A DNA stretch of 64,000 nucleotides from Luminiphilus syltensis NOR5-1B (GCF_000158175.1 NZ_DS999411.1:2927674-2991673); one strand, 5' to 3'. Counted from the first letter of the stretch, positions 19,220-28,799 are shown. Made by a program: numbers and translations. Notes: a model not told the origin generated them from the letters alone.

Positions 19220-20242
19220 ATGGCATTGCCCTACCCGTTTACCGCCATTGTTGCCCAGGAAGAGATGAAACAGGCGCTGATGATCGCCGCTGTAGACCAG
19301 AGCATCGGTGGTGTTCTGGTCTTCGGCGATCGCGGCACCGGCAAATCTACGGCGATTCGTGCCTTGGCAGCACTGCTGCCAAAAATGAGGGTGGTCACCG
19401 GGTGTGCCTATAACTGCGATCCCGCCACGCGCAAGCCTGGGCTGTGCGAGCGCTGCATTGGTGATCCCGACGCCGAGCTCAAGGGGCACGCGGTGCCCCT
19501 GCCCGTGGTTGATTTACCCCTGGGCGCCACCGAGGACCGCGTGATCGGTGCGCTGGATATCGAGCGGGCCCTTCACAAAGGTGAGAAGGCATTCGAACCC
19601 GGACTGCTCGCCCAGGCCCATCGCGGCTTTCTTTATATCGATGAGGTCAATCTGCTTGAAGACCATATTGTTGACGCCCTGCTCGACGTCGCCGCATCGG
19701 GGGAAAATGTTGTCGAACGGGAAGGGCTTAGCATTCGCCACCCTGCCAAATTTGTACTGGTGGGCAGTGGCAACCCGGAGGAAGGCGAACTGAGACCCCA
19801 ACTGCTCGATCGCTTCGGTCTTTCCGTCGATGTCAGAACCCCCACCGAGATCAAAACCCGAGTCAGTATCGTGCAGTCTCGCGATGCCTTCGAGCGGGAT
19901 CGCGAAGCCTTCATCAAAAAGTGGCAACGCAAAGAAGGCACGCTGCGCAAGCAGATTGAGCGCGCCAGATCCCTGGTCAATGAGGTCGACACCCCCGAGC
20001 AGCTACTCGAGCGGGCGGCCCGTATTTGCGTGGCCCTCGGAACCGACGGACTGCGTGGTGAATTGACGCTGATCCGGGCCGCTCGCGCTACCGCCGCGCT
20101 CGCTGGCGAGACCTGTGCCACCATCGAGCATCTCGATTCAGTGGTGCTGCCCGTGCTGCGACATCGACTGCGCCGGGATCCCCTCGATGAGTCGGGATCA
20201 GAGACGCGGATATTGCGCGCCATGGCCAACCTGGAAGCCTGA
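19220..20242 (+). CDS. bchI: BchI, magnesium chelatase ATPase subunit
   Basis: A 340-aa AAA+ ATPase that drives Mg insertion into protoporphyrin IX with BchD and BchH. Walker A GDRGTGKST is at residues 36-44, Walker B FLYIDEVNLL near 140, and the arginine-finger region RPQLLDRFGL near 195. The Cys-rich insert CAYNCDPATRKPGLCERC is typical of BchI. AGGAGCG gives a good ribosome site before ATG 19220. Its TGA shares an A with the ATG of bchD, so the two are translationally coupled, matching their equimolar complex. No PpsR operator is visible in the 93-nt upstream gap. Confidence 0.97.
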   Translation: MALPYPFTAIVAQEEMKQALMIAAVDQSIGGVLVFGDRGTGKSTAIRALAALLPKMRVVTGCAYNCDPATRKPGLCERCIGDPDAELKGHAVPLPVVDLPLGATEDRVIGALDIERALHKGEKAFEPGLLAQAHRGFLYIDEVNLLEDHIVDALLDVAASGENVVEREGLSIRHPAKFVLVGSGNPEEGELRPQLLDRFGLSVDVRTPTEIKTRVSIVQSRDAFERDREAFIKKWQRKEGTLRKQIERARSLVNEVDTPEQLLERAARICVALGTDGLRGELTLIRAARATAALAGETCATIEHLDSVVLPVLRHRLRRDPLDESGSETRILRAMANLEA

Positions 20243-22074
20243 TGAGCGACGAGTTTTCCCCGGAACCACCGGCGCAAACGGCCTGGGAGGCCGCGGGTTG
20301 GGCTGCAGCGGCCATTGCCGTTGACCCCATCAACCTCGGGGGCGTCTGCCTGAGAGCCGCTCCCGGGCCTGTGCGCGATCTCTGGCTGGAGCTACTCCGG
20401 GACGTCAGTGATTGTGACCGGTGGCGCCGGATACCGCTGCATATCTCTGAATCCCGACTGCTGGGCGGTATCAATCTGGCCGCAACCATGAACAGTGGCA
20501 AGCTCGTTGGCGAGCAGGGACTGCTGTCAGAAGCCGATGGGGGTTTTGTTGTTCTCGCGATGGCTGAACGTGCCGAGCGCAACACTATCGCTCATTTATG
20601 TCACGGTCTGGATACCGGCGAAATCATCGTGGAACGTGAGGGTCTGCGAGATAAGGTATCGGCACGCTTTGCCGTCATTGCGCTTGACGAAGGACTGCCC
20701 GATGAACACCTGAGCCGCGCCCTCGCTGACCGCCTTGCACTGCACGTTGATTTACACTCGGTCAGCATTCGAGACATCACGCCCCTGCCCTTTGATGTCG
20801 ACGATGTGCTCAATGCCCGACACCGCTTACCCGACGTCGTCATGGATGATCGTCAGATCGAAGCCCTCGCCAGCACCGCGGCGGCTTTGGGTATCGACTC
20901 CACCCGCATTCTCATCCTGGGCAGTCGTCTCGCGCGCACCTGTGCGGCCCTCTCTGACCGCGAAGCGGTCAACGAGCTGGATCTCCAGCGCGTGATCACC
21001 CTGCTCCTCCTGCACCATGCAACGCAGATACCCGCCAGTGACGACGTCGCCGAGCCGGCACCGGAACAACCACCGCCCGTGGAAGAACCCGAGCAGGCAG
21101 ATGCCGACGAACCACCCGCGAGCGAGCAAGCACAGGACGAGGAAGCGCAAAGCCCGGAAACAGAGCCTGACGACCCGGTACCCCTGGAAGCGCTTTCCGA
21201 ACAGTTACTCGAGGCGAGCACTGCTGTGCTGCCGGCAGAAATGCTGGGGCAATTGTTGCTGCGCAATCAGCCCTCCCGCCGACAATCCCTACACGCCGGC
21301 AAGTCGGGAGCTACCCAGCGCTCCAAGCAACGCGGGCGGCCCATTGGCGTCAAGCCGGGAAACCCCAAGAGTGGCGAAAAACTCAATCTCGTCGCAACGC
21401 TGCGAACGGCTGCTCCCTGGCAGCGACTGCGCCAACAACAACGTGACGGTCTCAATACCGGTACGAACATCGCCATCGAAACCAGTGACTTTCGGGTCGT
21501 GCGATATCGACAACGTTCGGCGAGCACCACGGTGTTTGTCGTCGACGCCTCAGGCTCGGCCGCGTTGCATCGACTGGCGGAAGCCAAGGGGGCGGTCGAA
21601 CTACTGCTGGCCGAGTGTTATGTGCGGCGGGATCAGGTCGCGCTCATCGCATTCAGGGGCACCGAAGCTGAACTGCTGCTACCGCCGACACGATCCCTGG
21701 TGCGCGCAAAACGTTCACTGGCCGAACTGCCGGGGGGCGGCGGCACGCCCCTCGCCTCTGCGCTGCGGCTGCTGGATACCGTGACGGAGCAGATCGCCAG
21801 TCATGGAGGCACACCACACTATGTCTTGCTCACCGATGGTCGCGCCAATATAGGTCTCAGCGGTGAACCCGGGCGCGAGCAGGCGTCGCAGGACGCCGAG
21901 CAGACCGCGTCCCATCTGCGCAAACGTCAGCTGCGCGGCATTGTCATCGATACCTCGTCGCGACCGTCTTACCGTGCAGAGGAGCTGGCGGGGCACCTCG
22001 GTGCGATTTATGCGCCGCTGCCCCAGGCCAATGCCAGCGACCTGCAGCGGGTCATCCAGGCGGTAACCTCCTGA
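20242..22074 (+). CDS. bchD: BchD, magnesium chelatase subunit D
   Basis: A 610-aa chelatase D subunit. It has a degenerate N-terminal AAA+ module without Walker A, then an acidic proline-rich linker (about residues 270-315, rich in E, P, Q and A). The C-terminal von Willebrand A domain carries a MIDAS motif VVDASGSAAL near residue 435 and the strand YVLLTDGRANIG. It forms the double hexamer with BchI and presents it to BchH. It overlaps bchI and bchO by single bases on each side, so bchI-D-O is one operon. Confidence 0.96.
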   Translation: MSDEFSPEPPAQTAWEAAGWAAAAIAVDPINLGGVCLRAAPGPVRDLWLELLRDVSDCDRWRRIPLHISESRLLGGINLAATMNSGKLVGEQGLLSEADGGFVVLAMAERAERNTIAHLCHGLDTGEIIVEREGLRDKVSARFAVIALDEGLPDEHLSRALADRLALHVDLHSVSIRDITPLPFDVDDVLNARHRLPDVVMDDRQIEALASTAAALGIDSTRILILGSRLARTCAALSDREAVNELDLQRVITLLLLHHATQIPASDDVAEPAPEQPPPVEEPEQADADEPPASEQAQDEEAQSPETEPDDPVPLEALSEQLLEASTAVLPAEMLGQLLLRNQPSRRQSLHAGKSGATQRSKQRGRPIGVKPGNPKSGEKLNLVATLRTAAPWQRLRQQQRDGLNTGTNIAIETSDFRVVRYRQRSASTTVFVVDASGSAALHRLAEAKGAVELLLAECYVRRDQVALIAFRGTEAELLLPPTRSLVRAKRSLAELPGGGGTPLASALRLLDTVTEQIASHGGTPHYVLLTDGRANIGLSGEPGREQASQDAEQTASHLRKRQLRGIVIDTSSRPSYRAEELAGHLGAIYAPLPQANASDLQRVIQAVTS

Positions 22075-22949
22075 TGTCGCCCCGTCCTGCCAGTGCATCC
22101 GGTACCGAAAGCGGCGCCACCTTTCACCGCGCGGCGGGCCATTACTGGCGCGTCACCGAGGGCGGAACCGGCAGCGACATTTTGCTGCTTCACGGTACAG
22201 GCGCTTCCGCCCATTCCTGGGACTATCTGTCGCCTATCCTGCATGAAGCGGGTTTTCGCACCGTGGCGCCCGACCTACCGGGCCACGGTGCGACCGATTT
22301 ATTACCCGCTCGTCGAATGACGTTGGAGGCAATAGCCACAGGCGTGGGCGAGCTCATCGAGGAGTGTGGCTATGAACCCAAGCTGGTCATCGGTCACTCG
22401 GCGGGGGCGGCGATCGCGCTGCAAATGACAATGAAGGGGCTGATTGATCCCCGGGGAATTATCAGCATAAATGGCGCGTTTCAACCTTTCGGCAGCTTCG
22501 CTGCGCCATTATTGAGCGGTGCCGCGCGCCTGCTCGCGCACACGCCGCTGGTTTCCTTCATGCTTTCAATGAAGGGGAACCGCAACGAAACCGTGTCCCG
22601 TGTCATTGAGCAGACGGGATCCCAATTACAGCCCGAGGCGCTCGATGCCTACCGACTTCTGGCCGGGCGGCCGCGACACGTCACGGGCGCGCTGCGCATG
22701 ATGGCAGCCTGGGACCTGCGCCCGCTCTGGTACGCATTGCCCCACCTCGAGGTTCCATTGCACCTGATCACCGGACTTGAGGACAAGGCAGTTCCTCCGC
22801 GACAGGCCCATGAACTCGCCGATCGGGTACACGGCGCAAAAGTTCACGAGATCCAGAATGCCGGGCATCTCGGCCACGAAGAGGCCCCGGAAATCTTCGC
22901 CGCCTGCGTGCTGGAGATAGCCGAGAATCTGGGCCTTCCGGCGGGTTGA
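22074..22949 (+). CDS. bchO: BchO, alpha/beta-hydrolase linked to Mg chelatase
   Basis: A 291-aa alpha/beta hydrolase always found next to bchID in purple bacteria. The active site is intact: oxyanion strand ILLLHGTGASAHSW, nucleophile elbow VIGHSAGAA (S109), and a histidine in AGHLGHEEAPE near residue 272. The exact reaction of BchO is not established; it is presumed to act in early Mg-porphyrin steps. The start shares a base with the bchD stop. Confidence 0.9.
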   Translation: MSPRPASASGTESGATFHRAAGHYWRVTEGGTGSDILLLHGTGASAHSWDYLSPILHEAGFRTVAPDLPGHGATDLLPARRMTLEAIATGVGELIEECGYEPKLVIGHSAGAAIALQMTMKGLIDPRGIISINGAFQPFGSFAAPLLSGAARLLAHTPLVSFMLSMKGNRNETVSRVIEQTGSQLQPEALDAYRLLAGRPRHVTGALRMMAAWDLRPLWYALPHLEVPLHLITGLEDKAVPPRQAHELADRVHGAKVHEIQNAGHLGHEEAPEIFAACVLEIAENLGLPAG

Positions 22950-23017
22950 GCGCCGCTTGCTGCAATTGAAAAGTCCTGTTCACTGCCGCTGTGCAAAGGG
23001 GCAAAAGATTGCTATCC

Positions 23018-23060
23018 TGTAAATATCTTTAGACAGTCAAAGCGTCAACCTAAATGAACA
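23018..23060. promoter_or_regulatory. tandem PpsR/CrtJ operator upstream of crtI
   Basis: A perfect TGT-N12-ACA palindrome (23018-23035, TGTAAATATCTTTAGACA) is the canonical PpsR/CrtJ binding motif. A one-mismatch copy (CGT-N12-ACA, 23043-23060) starts 25 bp later and covers the crtI start codon at 23054. The spacing matches the operator pairs elsewhere in the cluster. It probably represses crtIB in air and light. Confidence 0.75.
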
Positions 23061-24592
23061 GCATCCAGCCCATCAGTACCATCTACGCCGATGGCAGCAT
23101 CGACGAGAAACCCCATGCCATCGTTATAGGAAGCGGCTTCGGCGGGCTCGCCGCAGCGATACGCCTCGGCGCCCGGGGCTATCGCGTCACCGTACTCGAA
23201 AAGCTCGACGCACCTGGCGGTCGTGCGTACGTCTTCCATGAGAACGGCTATACCTTTGATGCTGGCCCCACCATTATCACGGCGCCCTTTGTGCTCGAAG
23301 ACCTGTGGTCATTGTGCGGAAGAAAACTGGAGGATGACGTCGATCTGCGACCCATGGATCCGTTTTTCAGGATACGTTTCGATGACGGCACACATTTCGA
23401 CTATAGCGGCGACCGCGACGCAATTCTGTCGCAGATCGATGACCTCTGCCCGGCCGATAAAGCCGGCTACCTCGCCTATCTTCAGGCCAGCGAGGAACGC
23501 TATCGCGTAGGGTTCGAGCAACTCGGCACCAAGTCATTTGACTCGTTGGCCAAATTGGTAAAGTTCCTGCCGCAAATGATCCGGCTGCGCGGAGATAAGA
23601 GCGTTTACAAGCTGGTGTCAAAGTTTGTCAGCAACGAAAAGCTGCGCATGGTGATGAGTTTCCACCCCTTGCTGATCGGTGGAAATCCCTTCTCCGTCAC
23701 CTGTATCTACTCGCTCATTTCCTATCTCGAGCAACGCTGGGGGGTCTATTCTGCAATGGGCGGTACCGGCAGCATCGTCACCGGACTGGCTGACCTGATC
23801 GAATCCCAGGGTAGCCAGTTCCGGTTTAACGCTGAAGTCGATGAGATTCTCATAGATGACGGTAAGGCTGTGGGAGTCCGCCTGCAGTCCGGAGATACCC
23901 TGAAGGCTGATGTGGTGGTTTCCAATGCAGATTCCGCCTGGACCTACCGACATTTGATCAAGTCCGAGCACCGCAAGCGCTGGACCAATCAAAAACTGGA
24001 AAAGGCCCACTACTCCAATGGACTTTTCGTCTGGTATTTCGGCACCCGTAAAACCTACCCCGACGTGCCCCATCATTCCGTGCTGCTGGGTCCCCGTTAC
24101 CGGGATTTGCTGAAGGATATTTTCAAGCACAAAAAGCTTGCGGACGATTTCAGCCTCTATTTGCATAGGCCTACGGCGACCGACCCGGACATGGCGCCGG
24201 AGGGCTGTGACACGTTTTATGCGCTGGTCCCCGTACCTCATCTCGATGCGGGCATTGACTGGAAGAACCACGCGGAAACCTTCCGGCTGGCCATTCAAAA
24301 ACGGCTGGAGGAAACCGTGCTCCCCGACCTCGGCGAGCATATCGACGCGTCACTACTCATGACGCCGCTGGATTTTCAGGACCGCCTGTGTTCCTACAAA
24401 GGTGCAGGCTTCAGCTTCGAGCCCCGAATCAGCCAGAGTGCCTGGTTCAGGCCCAATAATCGCAGCGAAGATATCGAGGGCCTCTATCTCGTGGGTGCAG
24501 GAACACACCCCGGGGCAGGTATTCCCGGAGTAATCTCCTCCGCCCAAGTACTTGATGAGGTCGTGCCCCATGGCAACAGCGTTCGCGCTTAA
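23054..24592 (+). CDS. crtI: CrtI, phytoene desaturase
   Basis: A 512-aa FAD-dependent phytoene desaturase. The FAD motif AIVIGSGFGGLAAAIRL is at residues 22-38, then DAPGGRAYVFHENGYTFDAGP. The C-terminal signature GLYLVGAGTHPGAGIPGVISSA is diagnostic for bacterial CrtI. It makes neurosporene or lycopene from phytoene, feeding CrtC/CrtD/CrtF. The stop overlaps the crtB start region by 23 nt. Preceded by the tandem PpsR operator. Confidence 0.97.
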   Translation: MNSIQPISTIYADGSIDEKPHAIVIGSGFGGLAAAIRLGARGYRVTVLEKLDAPGGRAYVFHENGYTFDAGPTIITAPFVLEDLWSLCGRKLEDDVDLRPMDPFFRIRFDDGTHFDYSGDRDAILSQIDDLCPADKAGYLAYLQASEERYRVGFEQLGTKSFDSLAKLVKFLPQMIRLRGDKSVYKLVSKFVSNEKLRMVMSFHPLLIGGNPFSVTCIYSLISYLEQRWGVYSAMGGTGSIVTGLADLIESQGSQFRFNAEVDEILIDDGKAVGVRLQSGDTLKADVVVSNADSAWTYRHLIKSEHRKRWTNQKLEKAHYSNGLFVWYFGTRKTYPDVPHHSVLLGPRYRDLLKDIFKHKKLADDFSLYLHRPTATDPDMAPEGCDTFYALVPVPHLDAGIDWKNHAETFRLAIQKRLEETVLPDLGEHIDASLLMTPLDFQDRLCSYKGAGFSFEPRISQSAWFRPNNRSEDIEGLYLVGAGTHPGAGIPGVISSAQVLDEVVPHGNSVRA

Positions 24593-25643
24593 GTCGCTTC
24601 CCACCCCACAGACCGACCTCGCCGCCTGTCGTGAGATGCTGTGCTGCGGTTCACGGTCCTTTTATCTGGCCTCATTTTTGCTGCCCGCACCACTGCGCAC
24701 TTCGGCCTGCTGCCTGTATGCCTTCTGCCGTGCTGCCGACGACGCCGTTGATGAAGGTGATGAACCCCTCGCCGCACTCGCCACACTCATGCGCAGGCTC
24801 GATGCCGTGTACGCCGGCGAACCCGAGGACCACTCGGTGGACCGGGCACTGGCACTGATTGTTGTACAACACAGACTGCCCCGAGAACTGCTCGACGCGC
24901 TGCTTGAAGGGTTTTCCTGGGACGCCAGCGGACGGCGCTACCAGACACTTTCCGAGGTTCTTGATTACAGCGCCCGGGTTGCCGGAGCCGTCGGCATTCT
25001 GATGTCACTGTTAATGGGCGTTCGATCCCCCAATGCACTGGCCCGCGCCGCTGATCTCGGTGCCGCCATGCAGCTGACCAATATCGCCCGCGACGTGGGC
25101 GAGGATGCCCGAGCGGGACGGCTTTACCTGCCCCTCGACTGGCTACGGGAAGCGGGAATCGATGGTGAAGCATTTCTCGCCAGACCCGAAAAAAACAGCG
25201 CTATCGCCAGCGTTACGCGCCGGCTGGTCGAGGAAGCCAATACACTCTACGAGCGCGCCGATAGCGGTATCGCAGAGCTACCGCGGAATTGCCGCCGGGG
25301 TATCTATGCCGCCCGTCTGCTTTACGCCGAAATCGGCAACCGACTGGGAGAGTTGGAATTTGACTCCGTGAGCCAGCGTGCCATTGTCGGCAAATCCAAC
25401 AAGGCAGCGCTGCTCCTGAAAACGCACGCGGCCAACACACTGAGCACCCGCTACCTGAGCGCCCCCCTATTACCCGAGTCGGCTTTTTTGATTGAAGCCG
25501 TATCGGCAGTCGATGCCGAGAGCACCGGCGCCGACAACAAACACCTCAAAGCCTTTGCCAGCAGCTTCTACCATCGTGTGCTGTGGATGCTCGATCTGTT
25601 TGAGGCTCAGGATCAACGCCGGGGAAAAACCTCTTCACCCTGA
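24570..25643 (+). CDS. crtB: CrtB, phytoene synthase
   Basis: A 357-aa squalene/phytoene synthase joining two GGPP into phytoene. The two aspartate-rich Mg-binding motifs are FCRAADDAVDEGD (near residue 55) and LTNIARDVGEDARAGR (near 175), followed by the signature LYLPLDWL. The start is ATG 24570 with GAGG 12 nt upstream, inside the end of crtI; an ATG 18 nt earlier is less likely. It is co-transcribed with crtI and ends 9 nt before the converging crtC stop. Confidence 0.96.
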   Translation: MATAFALKSLPTPQTDLAACREMLCCGSRSFYLASFLLPAPLRTSACCLYAFCRAADDAVDEGDEPLAALATLMRRLDAVYAGEPEDHSVDRALALIVVQHRLPRELLDALLEGFSWDASGRRYQTLSEVLDYSARVAGAVGILMSLLMGVRSPNALARAADLGAAMQLTNIARDVGEDARAGRLYLPLDWLREAGIDGEAFLARPEKNSAIASVTRRLVEEANTLYERADSGIAELPRNCRRGIYAARLLYAEIGNRLGELEFDSVSQRAIVGKSNKAALLLKTHAANTLSTRYLSAPLLPESAFLIEAVSAVDAESTGADNKHLKAFASSFYHRVLWMLDLFEAQDQRRGKTSSP

Positions 25644-25652
25644 CCGGACAGG

Positions 25653-26669
25653 CTAACGTGATATCGGGTAGCCGCGGCGCGGCATTCGAAACGGCAGCAA
25701 GGTTTGTACCCAACGCTTGCGAAAGCGATGAAGATCCAGGCTTTCGTGCATCGCCTCTACAGGCGCACCCCCTACCGACACACCGACTTTGGAGCGCGAG
25801 TAAAACGGCGTATCCTCGAAGGTCTTTACTACTGTGTTTCCGCTTAGGGCCTCCGAACTCACGGGCCGCGGCATTCTCCAGATCGGCGTTGCCCGCAACG
25901 CTGACTCATCGGGAAGCGGGCACGGTCGACTTGCCCCGTCGCTGTCCACAGCGAGTGCGATGGACACAGCCTCACCGCTGAGGGGTCGTGTCTGGTAGAA
26001 GATCCGACCTTCGTCGGACCCTCCGCCTTCGGTACGCAACCAGTGCCAGCCCCTGAAGGTCCGCTCAAGCGGTACGGCTCCCGCATTGCAGTCGACGTAG
26101 GCATTCCCTTTCCAGCTCACCGACGGAGCGCTCAGGTCCACGTCGATAGCAGTGCGCGGCGCAATAGGCCACCAGCGGTGATGACCCGCAGTATCGAGCG
26201 AAAAACAGGTCCCCGACGGTTTAGGCAGGTCGACACGAATCCGACCGCGCAAGCGGCTGGGCAGCGGCACCGTGACTTCGTCGATCTCGATTTCAAGCCG
26301 CGAGCCATCCCAATTCAATTGACTGGGCCCGATGCGAAGTACGCCATCGTCACGCCTCAAAGATTCACGGTTGCGTTCGGTCAATGCCCAACGCTTGCGA
26401 CCGGGGCCGTACAGAATGGCGTTGACGCTGCAATGGTTCTCGGGGTCTCCCTCGCCCCGATCACGGGCCGAGGCGTAATAGGGAGAGAAAACGCAGCCGA
26501 TAAAGGCAATGACCGTTAAGCCCCACCGCCCATCCGGGCTGAAGGCGTCGATATACCACCAACGATAGCCGTCACGGGGCACTCGCGCCGCAAAACCAAG
26601 GCTTGTGGTATCGGCCAATAGGCCCTGTGCAGGGCTATCGGGTAAAGATTCAGGGTTGACGTCAGGCAT
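25653..26669 (-). CDS. crtC: CrtC, carotenoid 1,2-hydratase (hydroxyneurosporene synthase)
   Basis: A 338-aa CrtC: it hydrates the psi-end 1,2 double bond of neurosporene or lycopene to the tertiary alcohol later methylated by CrtF. Family features are GYRWWYIDAFSPDGRWGLTV near residue 35, FSPYYASARDRGEGDPENHC and HRWWPIAPRTAIDVD. It is divergent from crtE across a 49-nt gap holding a PpsR operator. On this strand TATAGT lies 8 nt upstream of the ATG and may be its -10. Confidence 0.95.
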   Translation of the reverse strand: MPDVNPESLPDSPAQGLLADTTSLGFAARVPRDGYRWWYIDAFSPDGRWGLTVIAFIGCVFSPYYASARDRGEGDPENHCSVNAILYGPGRKRWALTERNRESLRRDDGVLRIGPSQLNWDGSRLEIEIDEVTVPLPSRLRGRIRVDLPKPSGTCFSLDTAGHHRWWPIAPRTAIDVDLSAPSVSWKGNAYVDCNAGAVPLERTFRGWHWLRTEGGGSDEGRIFYQTRPLSGEAVSIALAVDSDGASRPCPLPDESALRATPIWRMPRPVSSEALSGNTVVKTFEDTPFYSRSKVGVSVGGAPVEAMHESLDLHRFRKRWVQTLLPFRMPRRGYPISR

Positions 26670-26703
26670 AGATTACAACTATAACTGTAAAACTTAATTG
26701 ACA
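26656..26703. promoter_or_regulatory. crtC/crtE divergent control region: tandem PpsR operator and crtE promoter
   Basis: A perfect TGT-N12-ACA site is at 26686-26703 (TGTAAAACTTAATTGACA). A one-mismatch copy CGT-N12-ACA at 26660-26677 begins 26 bp before it and covers the crtC start codon. A forward sigma-70-like promoter for crtE can be read as TTGACG (26656-26661), 18-bp spacer, TATAAC (26680-26685). The weaker operator lies in its spacer and the strong one just downstream of the -10, a geometry suited to repression. Confidence 0.75.
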
Positions 26704-26718
26704 TAACCCGGTGAAGCC

Positions 26719-27597
26719 ATGAATTACGCCCATCTGGATTGCGAGACTGATTTGGAGCGAGCCGTCGCTGCCGGCGCCGACGAGCGCTGTCCTCCGCAGC
26801 TTGCCAATGCGCTGCATTATGCCGTCTTTCCGGGCGGCGCCCGGGTAAGACCACAACTCTGCATGGCGGTCGCAGCGGCGAATACCGGTAAGGATCCGTC
26901 ACTGGCCAAATCTGCCGCCTGTGCGATTGAACTCCTGCACTGTGCCTCGCTGGTACACGATGACCTGCCCTGCTTTGACGATGCCACGGTGCGCCGGGGC
27001 AAACCCTCGGTTCACTCGGCGTTTGGCGAGAGGATTGCGGTGCTCACAGGCGACGCCCTGATTGTGATGGCCTTCCAGGTGCTTGCAAAAGGCATGGCAA
27101 CGGCCCGCTATCCCGATCGTGGCCCTGCGGTCATGGGTTATGTCGCCGATGGTGTGGCGGCCCCCTGTGGAATCGCTGCGGGCCAGGCGTGGGAATGCGA
27201 ACAGCGAGTCGATCTGGCGCTATACCATCAGTCAAAAACCGGAGCGCTGTTCATAGCCGCAACCTGTGCCGGCGCCGCCGCCGCAGGGGTCGACCCGACT
27301 CCCTGGCGCAATCTTGGCGCAAGTATCGGCGAAGCGTATCAGGTCGCCGATGATATCAAGGATGCCACCTCGGATATCGAGACTATTGGCAAGCCCACGG
27401 GTATCGATATCGCGCTTGACCGGCCCAGCGCGGTGCGTGAGCTCGGCGTCGATGGCGCTGTTCAGCGACTGCGTCAATGCATGGAGGCGGGGCTTGATGC
27501 GATACCGCAATGCGACGGTCGCGCGCAATTACAACAACTGGTCCGCCTCCAGTCGCAGCGTTTTATACCGAAAAACAAAGGTCGAACCGCAGCCTGA
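26719..27597 (+). CDS. crtE: CrtE, geranylgeranyl diphosphate synthase
   Basis: A 292-aa trans-prenyltransferase providing GGPP for phytoene and for the bacteriochlorophyll tail. First aspartate-rich motif LVHDDLPCFDDATVRRGKP (D81-D82 and D87-D88), second motif VADDIKDATSD near residue 212, and GGARVRPQL for IPP binding. It is the first gene of the crtEF-bchCXYZ-puf superoperon. Confidence 0.95.
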   Translation: MNYAHLDCETDLERAVAAGADERCPPQLANALHYAVFPGGARVRPQLCMAVAAANTGKDPSLAKSAACAIELLHCASLVHDDLPCFDDATVRRGKPSVHSAFGERIAVLTGDALIVMAFQVLAKGMATARYPDRGPAVMGYVADGVAAPCGIAAGQAWECEQRVDLALYHQSKTGALFIAATCAGAAAAGVDPTPWRNLGASIGEAYQVADDIKDATSDIETIGKPTGIDIALDRPSAVRELGVDGAVQRLRQCMEAGLDAIPQCDGRAQLQQLVRLQSQRFIPKNKGRTAA

Positions 27598-27604
27598 TCA
27601 CCTT

Positions 27605-28753
27605 GTGTCGCCGCAGTCCCTCTATGAAGTCGAACCCACTCGACGCGATAGCCTGTTCTTGATTGACCAGATTTACGCCTGGCGAGATCGGCTGCTGGCG
27701 AGCCCCCGCTTCCAGCGCGCCGCATCCCGACTACCGGTCATGCGGTGGATCGCCCGACGCAAGGCGCGGGAATTGCACGATATGACGGCGGGCTTTATTT
27801 ATTCACAGGTCCTGTATTGCTGTGTCGAGTTACGGCTTTTCGACGCGCTGAAACCGGGACCCATGACGCTTGAGCAAATCGCCACCCATATCGGACTGCC
27901 CGAGGAAGGCACCCTGCGATTGCTGCGCTCGGCGGCCGCACTGAAATTACTTCGCCTCACCCGAGACCATCGCTGGGGACTTGGCGAGCGCGGTGCCTCG
28001 ATGCTGGGCAATCCCGGTGTCGGTGCGATGGTGTCCCACCACTTACGGCTATACCAGGATCTGGCGGACCCAATCGCCCTGTTTCGCGGGCGCAGGGAAA
28101 CCCAATTATCGGGTTTCTGGCCCTATGCCCGCGACGAAAGCAGCCAACCCAGCGAAGACGCGGCCCGTTACAGCGCACTCATGGCTCAATCCCAGGACCT
28201 TATTGCCGACCACGTCCTCGACGCCTGCTCGATGAAGCGCACCCGGGTCTTGATGGACATTGGTGGAGGCACCGGCCGCTTCCTCGCGGCGGCAAAGAGC
28301 CGGTGGCCGCACCTCGAAACCCTGCTTTTTGATCTGCCCGCGGTCGTCGAACTGCCAGCCGAGCCCTCCGAAGCCCCGACAAGCGCTGTTTCCCGGCGCA
28401 TCGGGGGCAATATGTTCAGCGATACCCTGCCCACCGGCGCCGACACCATCAGTCTTATCCGCATTCTTCACGACCACGATGACGAACCGGTCAAAGGCCT
28501 GCTCCGCGCGGTCCATCAGGCGCTGCCCGAGGACGGCGGTCGATTGATTATCGGCGAACCCATGGCGGGAACACCCGGCGCCGAGCCCATCGGAGACACC
28601 TATTTTGGGGTTTATTTGTGGGCAATGGGCAGTGGCAGACCACGTACCAGCGAGGAAATCATCCACTTTCTCCAGGAAGCAGGCTTCCGCCGTTGCCGGG
28701 AAAAGCGCAGCAATATGCCGATTCTCACCCGTGTCATTGTCGCGGAGAAATAA
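27605..28753 (+). CDS. crtF: CrtF, hydroxyneurosporene O-methyltransferase
   Basis: About 382 aa, SAM-dependent O-methyltransferase. A dimerisation N-terminal domain (FIYSQVLYCCVELRLFDAL) is followed by the SAM motif VLMDIGGGTGRFLAAA near residue 220 and an acidic catalytic region RILHDHDDEP. It methylates the C-1 hydroxyl to give methoxy carotenoids (spheroidene or spirilloxanthin branch). I place the start at GTG 27605, 7 nt after the crtE stop; no strong ribosome site is visible. The frame stays open back to 27266 inside crtE, so the start is the least certain point. Confidence 0.9.
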   Translation: MSPQSLYEVEPTRRDSLFLIDQIYAWRDRLLASPRFQRAASRLPVMRWIARRKARELHDMTAGFIYSQVLYCCVELRLFDALKPGPMTLEQIATHIGLPEEGTLRLLRSAAALKLLRLTRDHRWGLGERGASMLGNPGVGAMVSHHLRLYQDLADPIALFRGRRETQLSGFWPYARDESSQPSEDAARYSALMAQSQDLIADHVLDACSMKRTRVLMDIGGGTGRFLAAAKSRWPHLETLLFDLPAVVELPAEPSEAPTSAVSRRIGGNMFSDTLPTGADTISLIRILHDHDDEPVKGLLRAVHQALPEDGGRLIIGEPMAGTPGAEPIGDTYFGVYLWAMGSGRPRTSEEIIHFLQEAGFRRCREKRSNMPILTRVIVAEK

Positions 28754-28755
28754 AC

Positions 28756-28799
28756 TGTATCTTTTTGTTGACATTATCTGCTGTATTCTTAAACTGACA
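28756..28799. promoter_or_regulatory. bchC promoter with two perfect PpsR operators
   Basis: Two perfect TGT-N12-ACA palindromes, 28756-28773 (TGTATCTTTTTGTTGACA) and 28782-28799 (TGTATTCTTAAACTGACA), begin 26 bp apart. The first ends in a consensus -35 hexamer TTGACA (28768-28773), and 16 bp later TAAACT (28790-28795) can serve as -10 inside the second operator. This matches the classic CrtJ-controlled bchC promoter, where the repressor binds both elements cooperatively. Confidence 0.88.

Noticed and set aside
27266-27604. Long N-terminal extension of crtF
   Set aside because: It runs inside crtE in another frame. CrtF family sequence begins only after about 27605.
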